64,000 nt of DNA from NCBI GenBank assembly GCA_900230115.1, contig LT907983.1:3797001-3861000 (forward strand), read 5' to 3'. Below the pieces are notes generated by a model. That model saw only the letters and a list, made by a program, of their open reading frames with translations. It did no database searches and was not told the origin of the DNA. This stretch comes from Spirosomataceae bacterium TFI 002. GTDB taxonomy: Bacteria; Bacteroidota; Bacteroidia; Cytophagales; Spirosomataceae. The position numbers and the translations under genes were made by a program. This document shows positions 53,965-64,000 of this stretch, piece after piece. How positions within the stretch are numbered: position 1 is the stretch's first letter; each line of letters starts with the position of its first letter.

Positions 53965-55074
53965 TTACATATTCACTATATTAACCTTTTCCGAAGCTGG
54001 CATATTTGCATTGCGAATTGCAACTTGTTGAGCCAAAGCTTCAGCGGTTTTTTTGAATGCTTCATTCACACTTTGATCCAAATCCATCATTATTGGTCTT
54101 CCTTCGTCTCCGCTTTCCCTTATACTTTGTACCAACGGAATTTGTCCTAAAAGCGGTACGCCGTGTTTCTTCGCCATGGCCTCTCCACCATTCTTTCCGA
54201 AGATATAATACTTGTTATCAGGGAGTTCTGCAGGAGTAAAGTAAGCCATGTTTTCTACGATTCCTAAAATTGGTACATTAATTTGAGGTTGTTTGAACAT
54301 CGCAAGTCCCTTATTAGCATCCGCCATTGCAACTTTCTGTGGTGTAGTGACAATAATAGCACCTGTTACAGGGACTGTTTGTACCAAAGTTAGGTGTATG
54401 TCGCTTGTTCCAGGGGGAAGGTCAATGAGTACATAATCAAGTTCGCCCCATTCTACATCACCAAAAAACTGCCTCAATGCCTGGCTTGCCATTGGTCCTC
54501 TCCATACAACTGCACTATCTGCAGGTGTTAAAAAACCAATTGAAATCATCTTTATTCCATATTGACTTATAGGCTGGATAAGATTCTTGCCATCTTTTTG
54601 AGTAATGAGTGGTTGCACATCCTCTGCTCCAAACATGATAGGGATTGAAGGTCCAAAGATATCTGCATCAATGATCCCTACTTTCGCACCAGCATTTTTT
54701 AGAGCCATTGCTAAATTAACAGTAACTGTAGATTTTCCTACGCCACCTTTTCCGGAAGAAACTGCGATTATGTTCTTTACTCCAGGAAGTTGTGGTGCAT
54801 TGTTTCTTATGGAGGTAACATCGGCAGTCATATTAATGTCGATTTGTATACCTTTTCCAAAAGCAGCTTCTAAAGCTGTTACACATCGTTGTTTGATAAG
54901 CTCTTTTAGTGGGCAAGCTGGTGTTGTCAGAACTACGGTGAAGCTAAGTTGGTTGACGCCAACTTCCACATTCTGAATCATATTTAAGGTAACTAAGTCC
55001 TTTTTAAGATCTGGCTCTTCTACGGTACTTAGTGCTGCAAGTATTTTTTCTTTGGTGATGGAAAGTTCCCCCAT
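53965..55074 (-). CDS. Mrp/NBP35-family P-loop ATPase, Fe-S carrier
   Basis: A 369-residue protein: N-terminal MIP18/DUF59 domain (LAALSTVEEPDLKKDLV, CPLKELIK), then the deviant Walker A SSGKGGVGKSTV and the switch-like DLPPGTSDIH. Many relatives bind a bridging Fe-S cluster through C-x-x-C after VENM; here that place reads MAYFTPAELPDNKYY and has no cysteines, a variant seen in Bacteroidota. It pairs with the adjacent NifU-like gene for Fe-S delivery. Confidence 0.92.
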   Translation of the reverse strand: MGELSITKEKILAALSTVEEPDLKKDLVTLNMIQNVEVGVNQLSFTVVLTTPACPLKELIKQRCVTALEAAFGKGIQIDINMTADVTSIRNNAPQLPGVKNIIAVSSGKGGVGKSTVTVNLAMALKNAGAKVGIIDADIFGPSIPIMFGAEDVQPLITQKDGKNLIQPISQYGIKMISIGFLTPADSAVVWRGPMASQALRQFFGDVEWGELDYVLIDLPPGTSDIHLTLVQTVPVTGAIIVTTPQKVAMADANKGLAMFKQPQINVPILGIVENMAYFTPAELPDNKYYIFGKNGGEAMAKKHGVPLLGQIPLVQSIRESGDEGRPIMMDLDQSVNEAFKKTAEALAQQVAIRNANMPASEKVNIVNM

Positions 55075-55127
55075 TCTTGATAAATATAGTTTGTATGCTA
55101 GGTCAACAGCAAATAGTTCGTATTAGT

Positions 55128-56126
55128 TTAGGACTTAATTGCTTTTTGTAATTCTTTAATTTTTTGATCAATTGAGTTGATTTCTTTTTCCAAATCCACT
55201 TTGTAAGGATAGTCCTTTAGTTCTTCAAGAGTTCTTTGAAGGTGATTGAGGAAAGAAATGCTGTACTCGTTAAATGGCCTATGAGCCACATTGCTTTTTA
55301 GTTTAGTGAAACTAGCAATATGATTTTTTAGGTTTTGGCTTCCAACTTGCTCCATAAAATAGTCGAGAATATATCTTTCTGAAAAAGGAGCGGGGTGTAT
55401 AAGGTCATCTTTGTAAAACCTATAGTCTCTTAAGTCATTTGTAACTATTTCGTAGCCAGGGAAATATGACACGTTTTCGTAATTGCTGGCTAGTAAGTGC
55501 GAAAAATGAATAAGTGTGGACTTTGAAACACTGTTTCCGATGAGACCCTCTCGGCTATGTATAACAGGACTTACACTTAGAAGAATTTGCAAGTTTGGAT
55601 TTATCTCCTTGAGCTTTAAAATTAATTCATTGTAAAATTCTTTGAATTCTGTTTCTGTAATGAGTCTTTTTGAGAATTGTGAAGAATTCTGTTTGTGACA
55701 GTTTGCTACAATTTTCTCGGATTTATTTAAAACATGAACCCAAGCTGTTCCAAAAGTCAAAATCAGTAAGTCGGCACTTTTTAGATCCTTGCTTACTTGT
55801 ATGTTTTTTTTCTTAATAATATCAGCTAATTCAATTTCATTCTCAGCCGAAATAATTGAGTGATATTCGAAATGCACAGAAGCTTCATCCTTTAGTGTAA
55901 ATAATAAAGGAGAAGCTTCTGTGTTATTGATGGCGGTCAGTAAGTTTTGAGCAATAGATATTGGGTTAAATAAAACACCAAAAGGATTGGTCGTATTAAT
56001 AATTTTGTAATTATCTAAATACTCTCCAATTACTTGTGCAAAGCAAGATCCTAGTGAAAGTATTTGGCTGTCAATATCCAGTTTAAATGGAAATGAAACC
56101 CGTTCTATTTCTGTACGAAACTTCAA
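55128..56126 (-). CDS. GSCFA-domain protein
   Basis: A 332-residue protein with the name-giving LSLGSCFAQ at residues 27-35, HSREGLIGNSVSKS and YEIVTNDLRDYRFY. The GSCFA family is an SGNH-like hydrolase group; in some bacteria members act on surface glycans. A C-terminal coiled coil (EINSIDQKIKELQKAI) is visible. It follows the IlvD/Edd gene by 4 bp, so the two are co-transcribed. Confidence 0.88.
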   Translation of the reverse strand: MKFRTEIERVSFPFKLDIDSQILSLGSCFAQVIGEYLDNYKIINTTNPFGVLFNPISIAQNLLTAINNTEASPLLFTLKDEASVHFEYHSIISAENEIELADIIKKKNIQVSKDLKSADLLILTFGTAWVHVLNKSEKIVANCHKQNSSQFSKRLITETEFKEFYNELILKLKEINPNLQILLSVSPVIHSREGLIGNSVSKSTLIHFSHLLASNYENVSYFPGYEIVTNDLRDYRFYKDDLIHPAPFSERYILDYFMEQVGSQNLKNHIASFTKLKSNVAHRPFNEYSISFLNHLQRTLEELKDYPYKVDLEKEINSIDQKIKELQKAIKS

Positions 56127-56130
56127 TTTC

Positions 56131-57858
56131 TCAATGAGATTCTCGTTTTACTACATGTCCTGATTTACCGACTAGGAAATCAAAGTCTGCTCCTTCATGA
56201 GCTTGATTTACTCTATCAATATATAGATTTATATACCCTCTATTGAATTCCAAATCAATCGGTTTCCATTCTTTTCTTCTTTTTTCTAGTTCTTCATCAG
56301 ATACTAGAAGTTCAAGAGATTTCTTTTCTACGTCACATGATATCATGTCGCCGTTTTGAACTAAAGCTAATGGACTTCCAAGAGCAGATTCTGGCGATAC
56401 GTGTAAGAAAACTGTACCATAAGCAGTTCCACTCATTCTACCATCAGAAATTCGTATGAGGTCATCAACACCCTGTTTGAGTAGTTTTTGTGGTAGTGCC
56501 ATATTGCCCACCTCAGGCATGCCTGGGTAGCCTTTTGGACCCACGTTTTTAAGAACCATTACAGAGTCTTTGTCTATGTCTAGTTCTGGATCATCTATTC
56601 GAGCGTGATAGTCTTCAATGCTTTCAAAAACTACGGCTTTTCCTGTATGCTTGAGTAATGATTTTGAGGCTGCTGATACTTTAATCACGGCACCATCTTT
56701 ACATAAGTTTCCTCTTACCACTGATATACCAGCATTTTCTTGCAGTGGTTTTTCAATTGGTGTAATAACTTCTTCATTCCAGTTGCGAGCTTTCGAAGAG
56801 TTTTCTACGATAGACTTACTATTTACAGAAATTGCTGAGCTGTCTAGGTGATTAGCTAATTCTTTAATTACTACTTGTAGTCCTCCTGCATAGTAGAAAT
56901 CCTCCATAAGGTATTTTCCACTTGGCATTAGATTTACTAATAATGGTATAGCAGCTCCTAATTTGTCAAAATCGTCAAGTTCTAAATCAATACCCATTCT
57001 CCTGGATATTGCTAATAAGTGTAAAATAAAATTTGTAGAACCACCAACTGCGGAATTTACCTTGATAGCATTTTCAAATGCACCACGAGTTAGTACTTTT
57101 TCTATAGTAAGATCCTCTTTTACCATCTCCACAATTCGCCTTCCTGTAAGGTGAGACATCATCTTTTTGCGAGAATCGGCAGCAGGAATAGAGGAAATAC
57201 CAGGAAGTGTTAATCCTAAAGCTTCGGTCATCATTGCCATGGTAGAAGCGGTGCCCATTGTATTGCAATGGCCTATGCTTCGACTCATACAAGACTCAAA
57301 CTCTTCCAGATCTTCCGAAGTGAATTCTCCTCTTTTCATTTTTTCGTCCACTTTCCACACACTAGTTCCAGAACCGAGAGCTTCTCCTCTGAAGTTTCCA
57401 TTTAGCATAGGTCCTCCAGGTACAACAATAGTCGGCAACCCAACACTCGCTGCTCCCATGATGAGAGAAGGTGTGGTTTTGTCACAACCTGTGAGTAGAA
57501 CAACCGCATCAAAAGGGTTTCCTCTAATGCTTTCCTCCACTGTCATAGAAGCGAGGTTTCGGTACAACATAGCTGTAGGTCTTACTAATGTTTCACCAAG
57601 AGACATTACAGGGAATTCCAAAGGAAAGCCACCAGCTTCGTAGATGCCATTTTTTACAAATTGTGCTATTTCACGAAAATGTCCATTGCACGGAGTAACT
57701 TCAGACCATGTGTTACAAATTCCTATAACTGGCTTGTTTTTAAACTGATCGGCAGGGTATCCTTGATTTTTAATCCAGCTTCGGTATATGATTCCGTCTT
57801 TCCCTTCCTTCCCGAACCAGTCGGCACTTCTTAGTTTTTTGCTTTTATTTTGTTCCAT
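56131..57858 (-). CDS. IlvD/Edd-family dehydratase, probable sugar-acid dehydratase
   Basis: A 575-residue Fe-S dehydratase. Cluster cysteines lie in NTWSEVTPCNGH, LTGCDKTTPS and SIGHCNTMG. The N-terminus RSADWFGKEGKDGIIYRSWIKNQG is typical of L-arabinonate, D-xylonate and related sugar-acid dehydratases and differs from true dihydroxy-acid dehydratase IlvD. No ilv genes are adjacent, which agrees. Substrate unproven. Confidence 0.85.
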   Translation of the reverse strand: MEQNKSKKLRSADWFGKEGKDGIIYRSWIKNQGYPADQFKNKPVIGICNTWSEVTPCNGHFREIAQFVKNGIYEAGGFPLEFPVMSLGETLVRPTAMLYRNLASMTVEESIRGNPFDAVVLLTGCDKTTPSLIMGAASVGLPTIVVPGGPMLNGNFRGEALGSGTSVWKVDEKMKRGEFTSEDLEEFESCMSRSIGHCNTMGTASTMAMMTEALGLTLPGISSIPAADSRKKMMSHLTGRRIVEMVKEDLTIEKVLTRGAFENAIKVNSAVGGSTNFILHLLAISRRMGIDLELDDFDKLGAAIPLLVNLMPSGKYLMEDFYYAGGLQVVIKELANHLDSSAISVNSKSIVENSSKARNWNEEVITPIEKPLQENAGISVVRGNLCKDGAVIKVSAASKSLLKHTGKAVVFESIEDYHARIDDPELDIDKDSVMVLKNVGPKGYPGMPEVGNMALPQKLLKQGVDDLIRISDGRMSGTAYGTVFLHVSPESALGSPLALVQNGDMISCDVEKKSLELLVSDEELEKRRKEWKPIDLEFNRGYINLYIDRVNQAHEGADFDFLVGKSGHVVKRESH

Positions 57859-57938
57859 GTAATAAATTTGAGTGAATCAAATATTCTCGAAAGATATGCA
57901 AATAGACCTTTTTTTTGTTGTTTTGCACCAAGATTTCT

Positions 57939-59150
57939 ATGCAAACTATGAATTTATTCGAAAAATTTGAAGAGGTACTTTCTTCTGATATCCTGAAATC
58001 GTTCGACAAGTTGTACGACGAGCACTCAGGTGATTATGAAAAAGCTATCAATGGTATATTTTACACAATGATTGCTGGGTTGATTCGTCGCAGCAATAGC
58101 GTGATGAGTACCAACATGATGATCAATCAAATTCAAAAGAACTACTCAGAAGAAGTTCAAAATTTTGATTTTGCAAAAAATGAGAACAAGGAAAAAGATA
58201 TTCTGGAAATGATCAATATGGGTCAAAGCAGCATCTCTCAAATTTTCCCTGCTTTTAAAAGTCCTTTATTGAGTTTGATTTCGGCCTACGCAGGTACTGG
58301 AAAGCAACAGACTACTGGTTTTACAGGATACATCACTAGCTACGTAATTCAAAAACTTGGAAACATGTTATTCAAAGAAAACATGAGTCCTGATGATTTG
58401 ATTTATTATATTCAACAGCATAGAGAGGTTCTTTTTGATAAAGCACCAAAAGAGCTATTGGATAAGATGATTCCTGCACTTGGTCTTCAGGAATTAAGCA
58501 CAATGAGAGTTGTGACTCCTAGAAAGAATACAGGCAAAAAAGTTGCTACTGATCAAGGTGATTCGAGTGAATCAAGCATTGAGTACGAAGAAGCAGGTTC
58601 AAGCTATGAACAAAATTCTTCAACCAATAAATGGATTTTTCTTGCTATTGCGGTTGCGGCTTTAGCAATATTGTCAGTAGTGGTTTATCAAAATAAGGCA
58701 GAACTATTTGGTGATTCACAAGATGTAGAAGTTGCTGATCCAGTAGAGGAGGGGCTTATGATGCCTGTGGATTCCGTTGCAAGTGATACTTTAAAAACAG
58801 AAATAGTAGCACCTAATGGAGATTTACCAATTGCCGATTTGAAAAACAGTTCAAACTCTTTGGACAAAGTATATGATTTACCAATGTTTACTTTCACTGG
58901 AGAGGAAGTGGATCTAAATACGGAGCAATTAGCTATGGCAAAGCCATTGGTTGATTTAATGAAAGAGAATTCTAGAATTCAAGTGCAAATTTTAGGAAAT
59001 CATAATGGAGTGAAAGATAACATTGCATTAAAAAGAGCTTTTTCATTAAAAAGATATTTACTTGAGCAGGGCATTGATAATATCCGAATTGACGCAACAG
59101 GTTACGATTCGAAGAATAATGCTCTTCAAATAAAAGTAATTAGTAGATAG
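57939..59150 (+). CDS. DUF937-type protein with TM helix and OmpA-like domain
   Basis: Start placed at the ATG at 57939 (a second ATG is at 57948); earlier TTG codons are less likely. Residues 1 to about 205 are an alpha-helical DUF937-like domain (FDKLYDEHSGDYEKAING). A linker and one transmembrane helix (about 230-250, WIFLAIAVAALAILSVVVY) follow, then a C-terminal OmpA-like domain (FTFTGEEVDLN, VQILGNHNG, LKRAFSLKRYLLEQGID). The topology suggests an inner-membrane protein reaching into the periplasm. Confidence 0.7.
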   Translation: MQTMNLFEKFEEVLSSDILKSFDKLYDEHSGDYEKAINGIFYTMIAGLIRRSNSVMSTNMMINQIQKNYSEEVQNFDFAKNENKEKDILEMINMGQSSISQIFPAFKSPLLSLISAYAGTGKQQTTGFTGYITSYVIQKLGNMLFKENMSPDDLIYYIQQHREVLFDKAPKELLDKMIPALGLQELSTMRVVTPRKNTGKKVATDQGDSSESSIEYEEAGSSYEQNSSTNKWIFLAIAVAALAILSVVVYQNKAELFGDSQDVEVADPVEEGLMMPVDSVASDTLKTEIVAPNGDLPIADLKNSSNSLDKVYDLPMFTFTGEEVDLNTEQLAMAKPLVDLMKENSRIQVQILGNHNGVKDNIALKRAFSLKRYLLEQGIDNIRIDATGYDSKNNALQIKVISR

Positions 59151-59167
59151 GTTTCGGATTTTAGGAT

Positions 59168-60412
59168 TTAGAATTTGACAGTTCCTTTATAGAGCTGGTT
59201 CTGTGATTCGTTAACTGAGTTGGACATTCCCATTCCTCCACTTGGAGATGTTCTGGGTTGATAAAGCAAGTTACCAGCTTCGAACCCTGTTTTATCGGTA
59301 ACTGTTGTAATTGGATTTTCCATGGCATAGACATCTTTTCTAGTGCCAATAACTTGCCAACTAACTGTTACATTTGGTTTGTCTGTTTGAATAACAAATC
59401 GATTGTTATTGATTGGCTCTTTGATAATTGCATTTGCAAATTGACCTATCACAGTTAGTTGATAATGAGGGTCTTTGTTGAGTGCTTCGAAGTAGTCTGG
59501 TAGGTTTATTTCCATTAAGCTATCGGAGTTTGTTGTGATGGTTCCGTTGTACATGTTAATCATCTCGGGGCTTTCAACAAAGCTGTGCATTAATACTTTA
59601 TTATACGGGTCTAAAGGGTGATCAATTCGAAACGCACCAGCACTTTTACTAAGTGTTCCAACAACATTTAGATTTCCTTGAACATGTACTTTTCCGTTAA
59701 AAAATCCAGCAAAAGTATTTGGGAAATTGACATCATCTTGTCCGTAAATACCCATTGATAAAGCCGTATTATATTGCGGTGCATTAAATACTCTTCCAAA
59801 TAGACCAATGTTGGCAACTATACCACTTCTTCCTGTTTCCGCAAATACCGAATTGTTCACATACATTGCACTATCAGTATAGCTGTATAGACCATGAACC
59901 TCATTAAGTTTAGCATCAGTGACAACTGAGTGAACCTCTTGAGCAAGACCTATCGCCGCACCACTATTAGAAATAGCAACCTTGGCTGCTTTATTTCGAA
60001 TGCTCAAATTAACCTTGGATGTATCATTGTTATTGTAGCCAAGTTGTAAGTCACCAGTATTACTTATGTTGAGGCTTCCTTCAGGCATTTTAATCGAAAA
60101 TGTTGGTTTAGAATTTGTTTGTGTCAAGGAAGAAAGATTCAATTTCATTCCGTAAAACTCAGGTGCACTGTGAAGGCTCCAATTGGCTTGTAAAGGGTTA
60201 CAATAATTGTTTAAAATGGATATACTTGGACTTACTCCTGGTGTATTATTATTAATAAAAATTTTGTGATTATTTGACAACAAAGTATCAGTTCCTAGGA
60301 TCAAATTATTGGTTTCTGAGGAGCTAAAAGTTGACCCCGGACTAATCGTCACGGACTGTGAAAATGAGTGGGAAAAGACTAGACTAAATAGTATTACAAG
60401 TGTTTTCTTCAT
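59168..60412 (-). CDS. Exported protein of unknown function
   Basis: A 414-residue protein with a signal peptide (MKKTLVILFSLVFSHSFSQ) and a beta-rich, Asn/Ser/Thr-rich body resembling tail-fibre-like surface proteins often seen in Bacteroidota (GTLSKSAGAFRIDHPLDPYNKVLMHS is the kind of segment that precedes a fibre-type end). Function unknown. It is convergent with the DUF937-OmpA gene, 17 bp apart. Confidence 0.7.
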   Translation of the reverse strand: MKKTLVILFSLVFSHSFSQSVTISPGSTFSSSETNNLILGTDTLLSNNHKIFINNNTPGVSPSISILNNYCNPLQANWSLHSAPEFYGMKLNLSSLTQTNSKPTFSIKMPEGSLNISNTGDLQLGYNNNDTSKVNLSIRNKAAKVAISNSGAAIGLAQEVHSVVTDAKLNEVHGLYSYTDSAMYVNNSVFAETGRSGIVANIGLFGRVFNAPQYNTALSMGIYGQDDVNFPNTFAGFFNGKVHVQGNLNVVGTLSKSAGAFRIDHPLDPYNKVLMHSFVESPEMINMYNGTITTNSDSLMEINLPDYFEALNKDPHYQLTVIGQFANAIIKEPINNNRFVIQTDKPNVTVSWQVIGTRKDVYAMENPITTVTDKTGFEAGNLLYQPRTSPSGGMGMSNSVNESQNQLYKGTVKF

Positions 60413-60671
60413 GATTATGGGGTTTATATGTTATTGAATATAGGTACATATTTTAATCCAATGTTTGAAAAATAGAGCAAAACTTACCTAGCGGATACGT
60501 ATTCAATGGAACTCGTAATTATCGAATGTTTAGAATTTATAATTATATTTGAAAATTCATCCGTGCTTTACTAGAAAAACCACACAAACTACTATTGGCA
60601 CGGATATTGCATTTTTACTATAACAGTATTAATGCGAGTAATTGAATTACCGCGTGCTAAACCAACAAGAC

Positions 60672-63600
60672 TTGAAAAAGATTTACCAAATAAAATCCAA
60701 AACATTTTTTTTTCTTATTACAGTCCTTGCTTCTTTTTGGGCTAGTAATACATATTCTCAATGTACGGTTGGCTCCACGGCTGTTACATGGCAAGGTGCA
60801 TCCACCGGCTCTGCAACAGTAATACCTACCACATCTACAGCTGGAGGACCTCCAAGTGCTGTAACAGATGCTGTTACAGGATGTGGAAACACCAATAGTA
60901 TAAATCCTTTCAATTTTACAACAACCATTACCGAGGTAGTCAATAATGTTTATGATGCTACAAGGTCTGGGACAAACGGAATTTACGGAACAGGTTTGTT
61001 GTCAATAACCTTAGATAATTTTGATGGAGGATGTACAACTTGTAATTCAACTACAAATCCAGTAATACCCAATGGTAGTAGGGTAGATGTAACCTTTACA
61101 TTTGATTACCCTGTCATTGTAAATGGGTTACGTATTGACGATATTGATGCATCGGATTTGGCAAGAGCCACCGGAGGGCAATCATCTTTTCAGGATATTG
61201 TAACTGTAAGTGCGACTGGTATAACTGGTGGTAACGTACCGTTAAGTCTTAGCGTAGGGTCAGCAGGTTTAGTTTCAATTTCTGGGCAAACCGCAACTGC
61301 AGCTTGGACAGCAGGCGTGGATAATGGTGTTGCTCCTACAGATCCGCAAGGTCAAGTTACTGTGACAAGTTCTTTACCTGTAAAGACATTTACAGTTAGT
61401 TACATAGCAGGGCCAAGTGCTATAAATGCAGCACAACAGGCAATAGCGATTTCTAATTTTGATCTTTGTTGCCCAGTAGTAGTTGATTTGTCAGGGTCAG
61501 TATTTAATGACTGCGATGCGTTGACAGATAATATAGTCAATGGATCAGGATTAGGGAATCCAAGTAGCACTACTCTTTATGCTAATCTTGTAGAGCCAAC
61601 TTCGAATAAAGTGATAGGTGTTGCTACAGTTGCATCTAATGGGACATACACAGTAAGTAATATTCCAGGAAATACTACATATAATGTAGTATTAAGTACA
61701 ACTCAAGGAGTTGTGGGTAATGCTCCACCTTCAGCATCATTGCCATCAAGTTGGATAAATACAGGAGAGAAGTTTGGTACTGGGTCAGGAAGTGATGGTT
61801 CGGTAAATGGTATTTTGACTGGTGTTGCAGTTGGTGCATCAAATACTACTAATGCTAATTTCGGAATTAGGTACCCATTTACTGTAAGTGCTGGGAGTAA
61901 TTTTACCAAAACATGTACGACAAATCCAACTGGAAGGCAAATTGGAGAAAGTGCTCAAGCAGGAGCTTCATATTCATGGTCGCCTTCAACTGGTCTAAGT
62001 AGTGCTTCTGCAAGTAACCCAACAGCGAACCCGACGGTAACAAGTACTTATATTTTAACGAAAACTTTAAACGGCTGTAGTGAAACGGCTTCAGTTGTGG
62101 TTACTGTTAACACTACCCCACCAACAGTAAGCATAAGTGGAACAGCCAATCTTACATGTACAGCAACCACAGTAACAAGAACCGCAACAGGCGGTGGAAC
62201 ATACGCATGGTCAGGCCCTTCAAGTTTCAATGCCACAAGTGCAGCAATTAACCCAAGTGTACCGGGAACTTATTCAGTAACGGTAACAAATACGACAAAT
62301 GGCTGTACAACAAGTGCAACCACATCGGTAACACAAAGTATAACAGCACCAACTGTAACTATTGCAGGAACTGATAACCTTACCTGTACAGCAACCACAG
62401 TAGGAAGAACAGCAACAGGCGGTGGAACATACGCATGGTCAGGCCCTTCAAGTTTCAGTGCCACAACAGCAGCAATTAACCCAAGTGTACCGGGAACATA
62501 TTCAGTAACGGTAACAAATACGACAAACGGCTGTACAACAAGTGCCACTACATCGGTAACACAAAATATAACAGCACCAACTGTAACTATTACAGGAACA
62601 GCCAATCTTACCTGTACAGCAACCACAGTAACAAGAACCGCAACAGGCGGTGGAACATACGCATGGTCAGGACCTTCAAGTTTCAGTGCAACAAGTGCAG
62701 CAATTAACCCAAGTGTTCCGGGAACATATTCAGTAACGGTAACAAATACGACAAACGGCTGTACAACAAGTGCCACTACATCGGTAACACAAAATATAAC
62801 AGCACCAACTGTAACTATTACAGGAACTGATAATCTTACTTGTACAGCAACCACAGTAGGAAGAACTGCAACAGGTGGTGGGACATACGCATGGTCAGGA
62901 CCTTCAAGTTTCAGTGCAACAAGTGCAGCAATTAACCCAAGTGTACCGGGAACATATTCAGTAACGGTAACAAATACGACGAATGGCTGTACAACAAGTG
63001 CAACTACTTCGGTAACACAAAATATAACAGCACCAACTGTAACTATTACAGGAACAGACAATCTTACCTGTACAGCAACCACAGTAGGAAGAACTGCAAC
63101 AGGTGGTGGGACATACGCATGGTCAGGACCTTCAAGTTTCAGTGCAACAAGTGCAGCAATTAACCCAAGTGTACCGGGAACATATTCAGTAACGGTAACA
63201 AATACGACAAACGGCTGTACAACAAGTGCAACCACATCGGTAACACAAAATATAACAGCACCAACGGTAACGATAACTGGAACTGCGAACCTAACATGTA
63301 CAACTACTACTGTAGCAAGAACTGCAACAGGCGGTGGGACTTACTCATGGAATACGAGTCCAGTTCAAACGACAGCAACGGCTAACATTACTACCCCTGG
63401 AACCTATACAGTAACAGTAACAAATCCAACGAATGGTTGTACTACTACAGCAAGTACAGTAGTAACACAAAATATTACCCCACCAACAGTAAGCATAAGT
63501 GGGACAGCCAATCTTACGTGTACAGCAACTACAGTAACAAGAACCGCAACAGGCGGTGGTACTTACTCATGGAATACGAGTCCAGTTCAAACGACAGCAA

Positions 63601-64000
63601 CGGCTAACATTACTACCCCTGGAACCTATACAGTAACAGTAACAAATACAACGAATGGTTGTACGACTACGGCAAGTACAGTAGTTACACAAAACATTAC
63701 CCCACCAACAGTAAGCATAAGTGGAACAGACAATCTTACTTGTACAGCAACCACAGTAACAAGAACCGCAACAGGCGGAGGTACTTACTCATGGAATACG
63801 AGTCCAGTTCAAACGACAGCAACGGCTAACATTACTACCCTTGGAACCTATACAGTAACAGTAACAAATACAGCGAATGGTTGTACGACTACGGCAAGTA
63901 CAGTAGTTACTCAAAATATTACCCCACCAACAGTAAGTATAAGTGGAACAGACAATCTTACTTGTTCAGCAACCACAGTAACAAGAACCGCAACAGGCGG
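60672..64000 (+). CDS. Large secreted Ig-like repeat adhesin, 3' end outside window
   Basis: The frame is open from 60642 to the end of the window. The start is set at TTG 60672, which gives a good signal peptide ([21 protein letters not shown]...YSQ). Residues about 30-270 form a beta-rich N-domain, then an SdrD-B-like domain ([15 protein letters not shown]) and a PKD-like stretch. From 62123 come tandem Ig-like repeats of 76 then 74 residues, each with a Cys pair (NLTCTATT and NGCTT). Such proteins are usually exported by the type IX system and end in a sorting or gliding-associated domain, not visible here. A T9 tract codes for part of the signal peptide. Confidence 0.88.
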   Translation, partial: MKKIYQIKSKTFFFLITVLASFWASNTYSQCTVGSTAVTWQGASTGSATVIPTTSTAGGPPSAVTDAVTGCGNTNSINPFNFTTTITEVVNNVYDATRSGTNGIYGTGLLSITLDNFDGGCTTCNSTTNPVIPNGSRVDVTFTFDYPVIVNGLRIDDIDASDLARATGGQSSFQDIVTVSATGITGGNVPLSLSVGSAGLVSISGQTATAAWTAGVDNGVAPTDPQGQVTVTSSLPVKTFTVSYIAGPSAINAAQQAIAISNFDLCCPVVVDLSGSVFNDCDALTDNIVNGSGLGNPSSTTLYANLVEPTSNKVIGVATVASNGTYTVSNIPGNTTYNVVLSTTQGVVGNAPPSASLPSSWINTGEKFGTGSGSDGSVNGILTGVAVGASNTTNANFGIRYPFTVSAGSNFTKTCTTNPTGRQIGESAQAGASYSWSPSTGLSSASASNPTANPTVTSTYILTKTLNGCSETASVVVTVNTTPPTVSISGTANLTCTATTVTRTATGGGTYAWSGPSSFNATSAAINPSVPGTYSVTVTNTTNGCTTSATTSVTQSITAPTVTIAGTDNLTCTATTVGRTATGGGTYAWSGPSSFSATTAAINPSVPGTYSVTVTNTTNGCTTSATTSVTQNITAPTVTITGTANLTCTATTVTRTATGGGTYAWSGPSSFSATSAAINPSVPGTYSVTVTNTTNGCTTSATTSVTQNITAPTVTITGTDNLTCTATTVGRTATGGGTYAWSGPSSFSATSAAINPSVPGTYSVTVTNTTNGCTTSATTSVTQNITAPTVTITGTDNLTCTATTVGRTATGGGTYAWSGPSSFSATSAAINPSVPGTYSVTVTNTTNGCTTSATTSVTQNITAPTVTITGTANLTCTTTTVARTATGGGTYSWNTSPVQTTATANITTPGTYTVTVTNPTNGCTTTASTVVTQNITPPTVSISGTANLTCTATTVTRTATGGGTYSWNTSPVQTTATANITTPGTYTVTVTNTTNGCTTTASTVVTQNITPPTVSISGTDNLTCTATTVTRTATGGGTYSWNTSPVQTTATANITTLGTYTVTVTNTANGCTTTASTVVTQNITPPTVSISGTDNLTCSATTVTRTATG
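62123..63262 (+). repeat. Type A tandem repeats, five units of 228 bp
   Basis: Units start at 62123, 62351, 62579, 62807 and 63035, each encoding a 76-residue Ig-like domain with AWSGPSSF and [10 protein letters not shown]. Units 2-5 are nearly identical in nucleotide sequence, showing recent expansion or homogenisation. Unit 1 has the head of a type B unit. Confidence 0.93.
63263..64000 (+). repeat. Type B tandem repeats, 222-bp units
   Basis: Units start at 63263, 63485, 63707 and 63929 (last one cut by the window end), each encoding 74 residues with [15 protein letters not shown] in place of the type A centre. The change from A to B is abrupt; the first B unit keeps a type A-like head ([11 protein letters not shown]). 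Confidence 0.93.

Noticed and set aside
56131-57858. Assignment as ilvD (dihydroxy-acid dehydratase)
   Set aside because: The N-terminal signature is that of the sugar-acid dehydratase branch and no branched-chain amino acid genes are nearby, so I kept the family-level call.
62270-63235. Long open frame on the minus strand (about 321 codons) across the adhesin repeats
   Set aside because: It is the reverse reading of the 228-bp repeats, with the same period and no start signal or family; the plus-strand frame has signal peptide and domain logic.
62123-64000. Regular repeats considered as a CRISPR array
   Set aside because: The units are 222-228 bp, almost wholly conserved, lie in an open frame and encode Ig-like domains; there are no short repeats with unique spacers.

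Overview
The window is chromosomal DNA from a member of the Bacteroidota, most likely a Cytophagales-type bacterium. The evidence is the set of families present (TonB receptor with carboxypeptidase-like N-terminal domain, DUF4374, DUF4212 symporter, GSCFA, DUF1460 and Wzi-like proteins, long Ig-like repeat adhesin), TANNTTTG-type promoter elements, weak Shine-Dalgarno signals and frequent TTG/GTG starts. This placement is inferred from gene content; no rRNA is present.

Layout. 1-9.3 kb: the end of an FMN-binding glutamate synthase-like gene, a trypsin-like protease, an acetate uptake and activation block (acs, large symporter subunit, DUF4212 small subunit), folD with a clear terminator, a small P-loop kinase and a HerA-like ATPase. 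9.4-11 kb: a small membrane protein, a DUF1460 amidase-like protein and a 7-bp G-rich tandem repeat. 11-16 kb: gatC-like, gatA, and one long gene that fuses GatB to a complete aspartyl-tRNA synthetase. 16-19.2 kb: an accessory patch with a TlpA-like thioredoxin, a REP-associated tyrosine transposase (RAYT) flanked by REP hairpins, a second diverged copy of the gatB-aspS 3' end, further REP hairpins and an internally deleted element derived from the RAYT unit. 19.2-29.5 kb: a small lipoprotein, a VOC protein, a DUF819 transporter behind a possible attenuator, a Wzi-like outer-membrane protein, lepA, pyruvate dehydrogenase E2, a UspA protein, and hslV coupled to an XRE/S24-like regulator.

29.5-37.5 kb is an iron or siderophore uptake operon on the minus strand: TonB receptor, DUF4374 lipoprotein, secreted ankyrin protein, DUF2271 protein and a PepSY/flavodoxin/FNR reductase. 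37.7-40 kb holds a Rieske protein, a MenE-like ligase and an unknown protein. 40-50 kb holds DUF2452, an EVE-domain protein, two exported proteins, thrS, infC, an acyl-CoA synthetase and rarA. 49.5-60.4 kb holds lipoproteins, a GT2 glycosyltransferase, an unusual long D-Ala-D-Ala ligase-like protein, NifU-like and Mrp iron-sulfur proteins, GSCFA, an IlvD/Edd sugar-acid dehydratase, a DUF937-OmpA protein and an exported protein. From 60.7 kb to the end runs a large secreted Ig-like repeat adhesin that leaves the window.

The strongest leads are the covalent GatB-AspRS fusion, which looks like a built-in transamidosome for Asn-tRNA synthesis encoded with GatA and a divergent GatC, and the two-allele duplication of that gene's 3' end around a RAYT/REP element. 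No rRNA, tRNA or CRISPR array was recognised.
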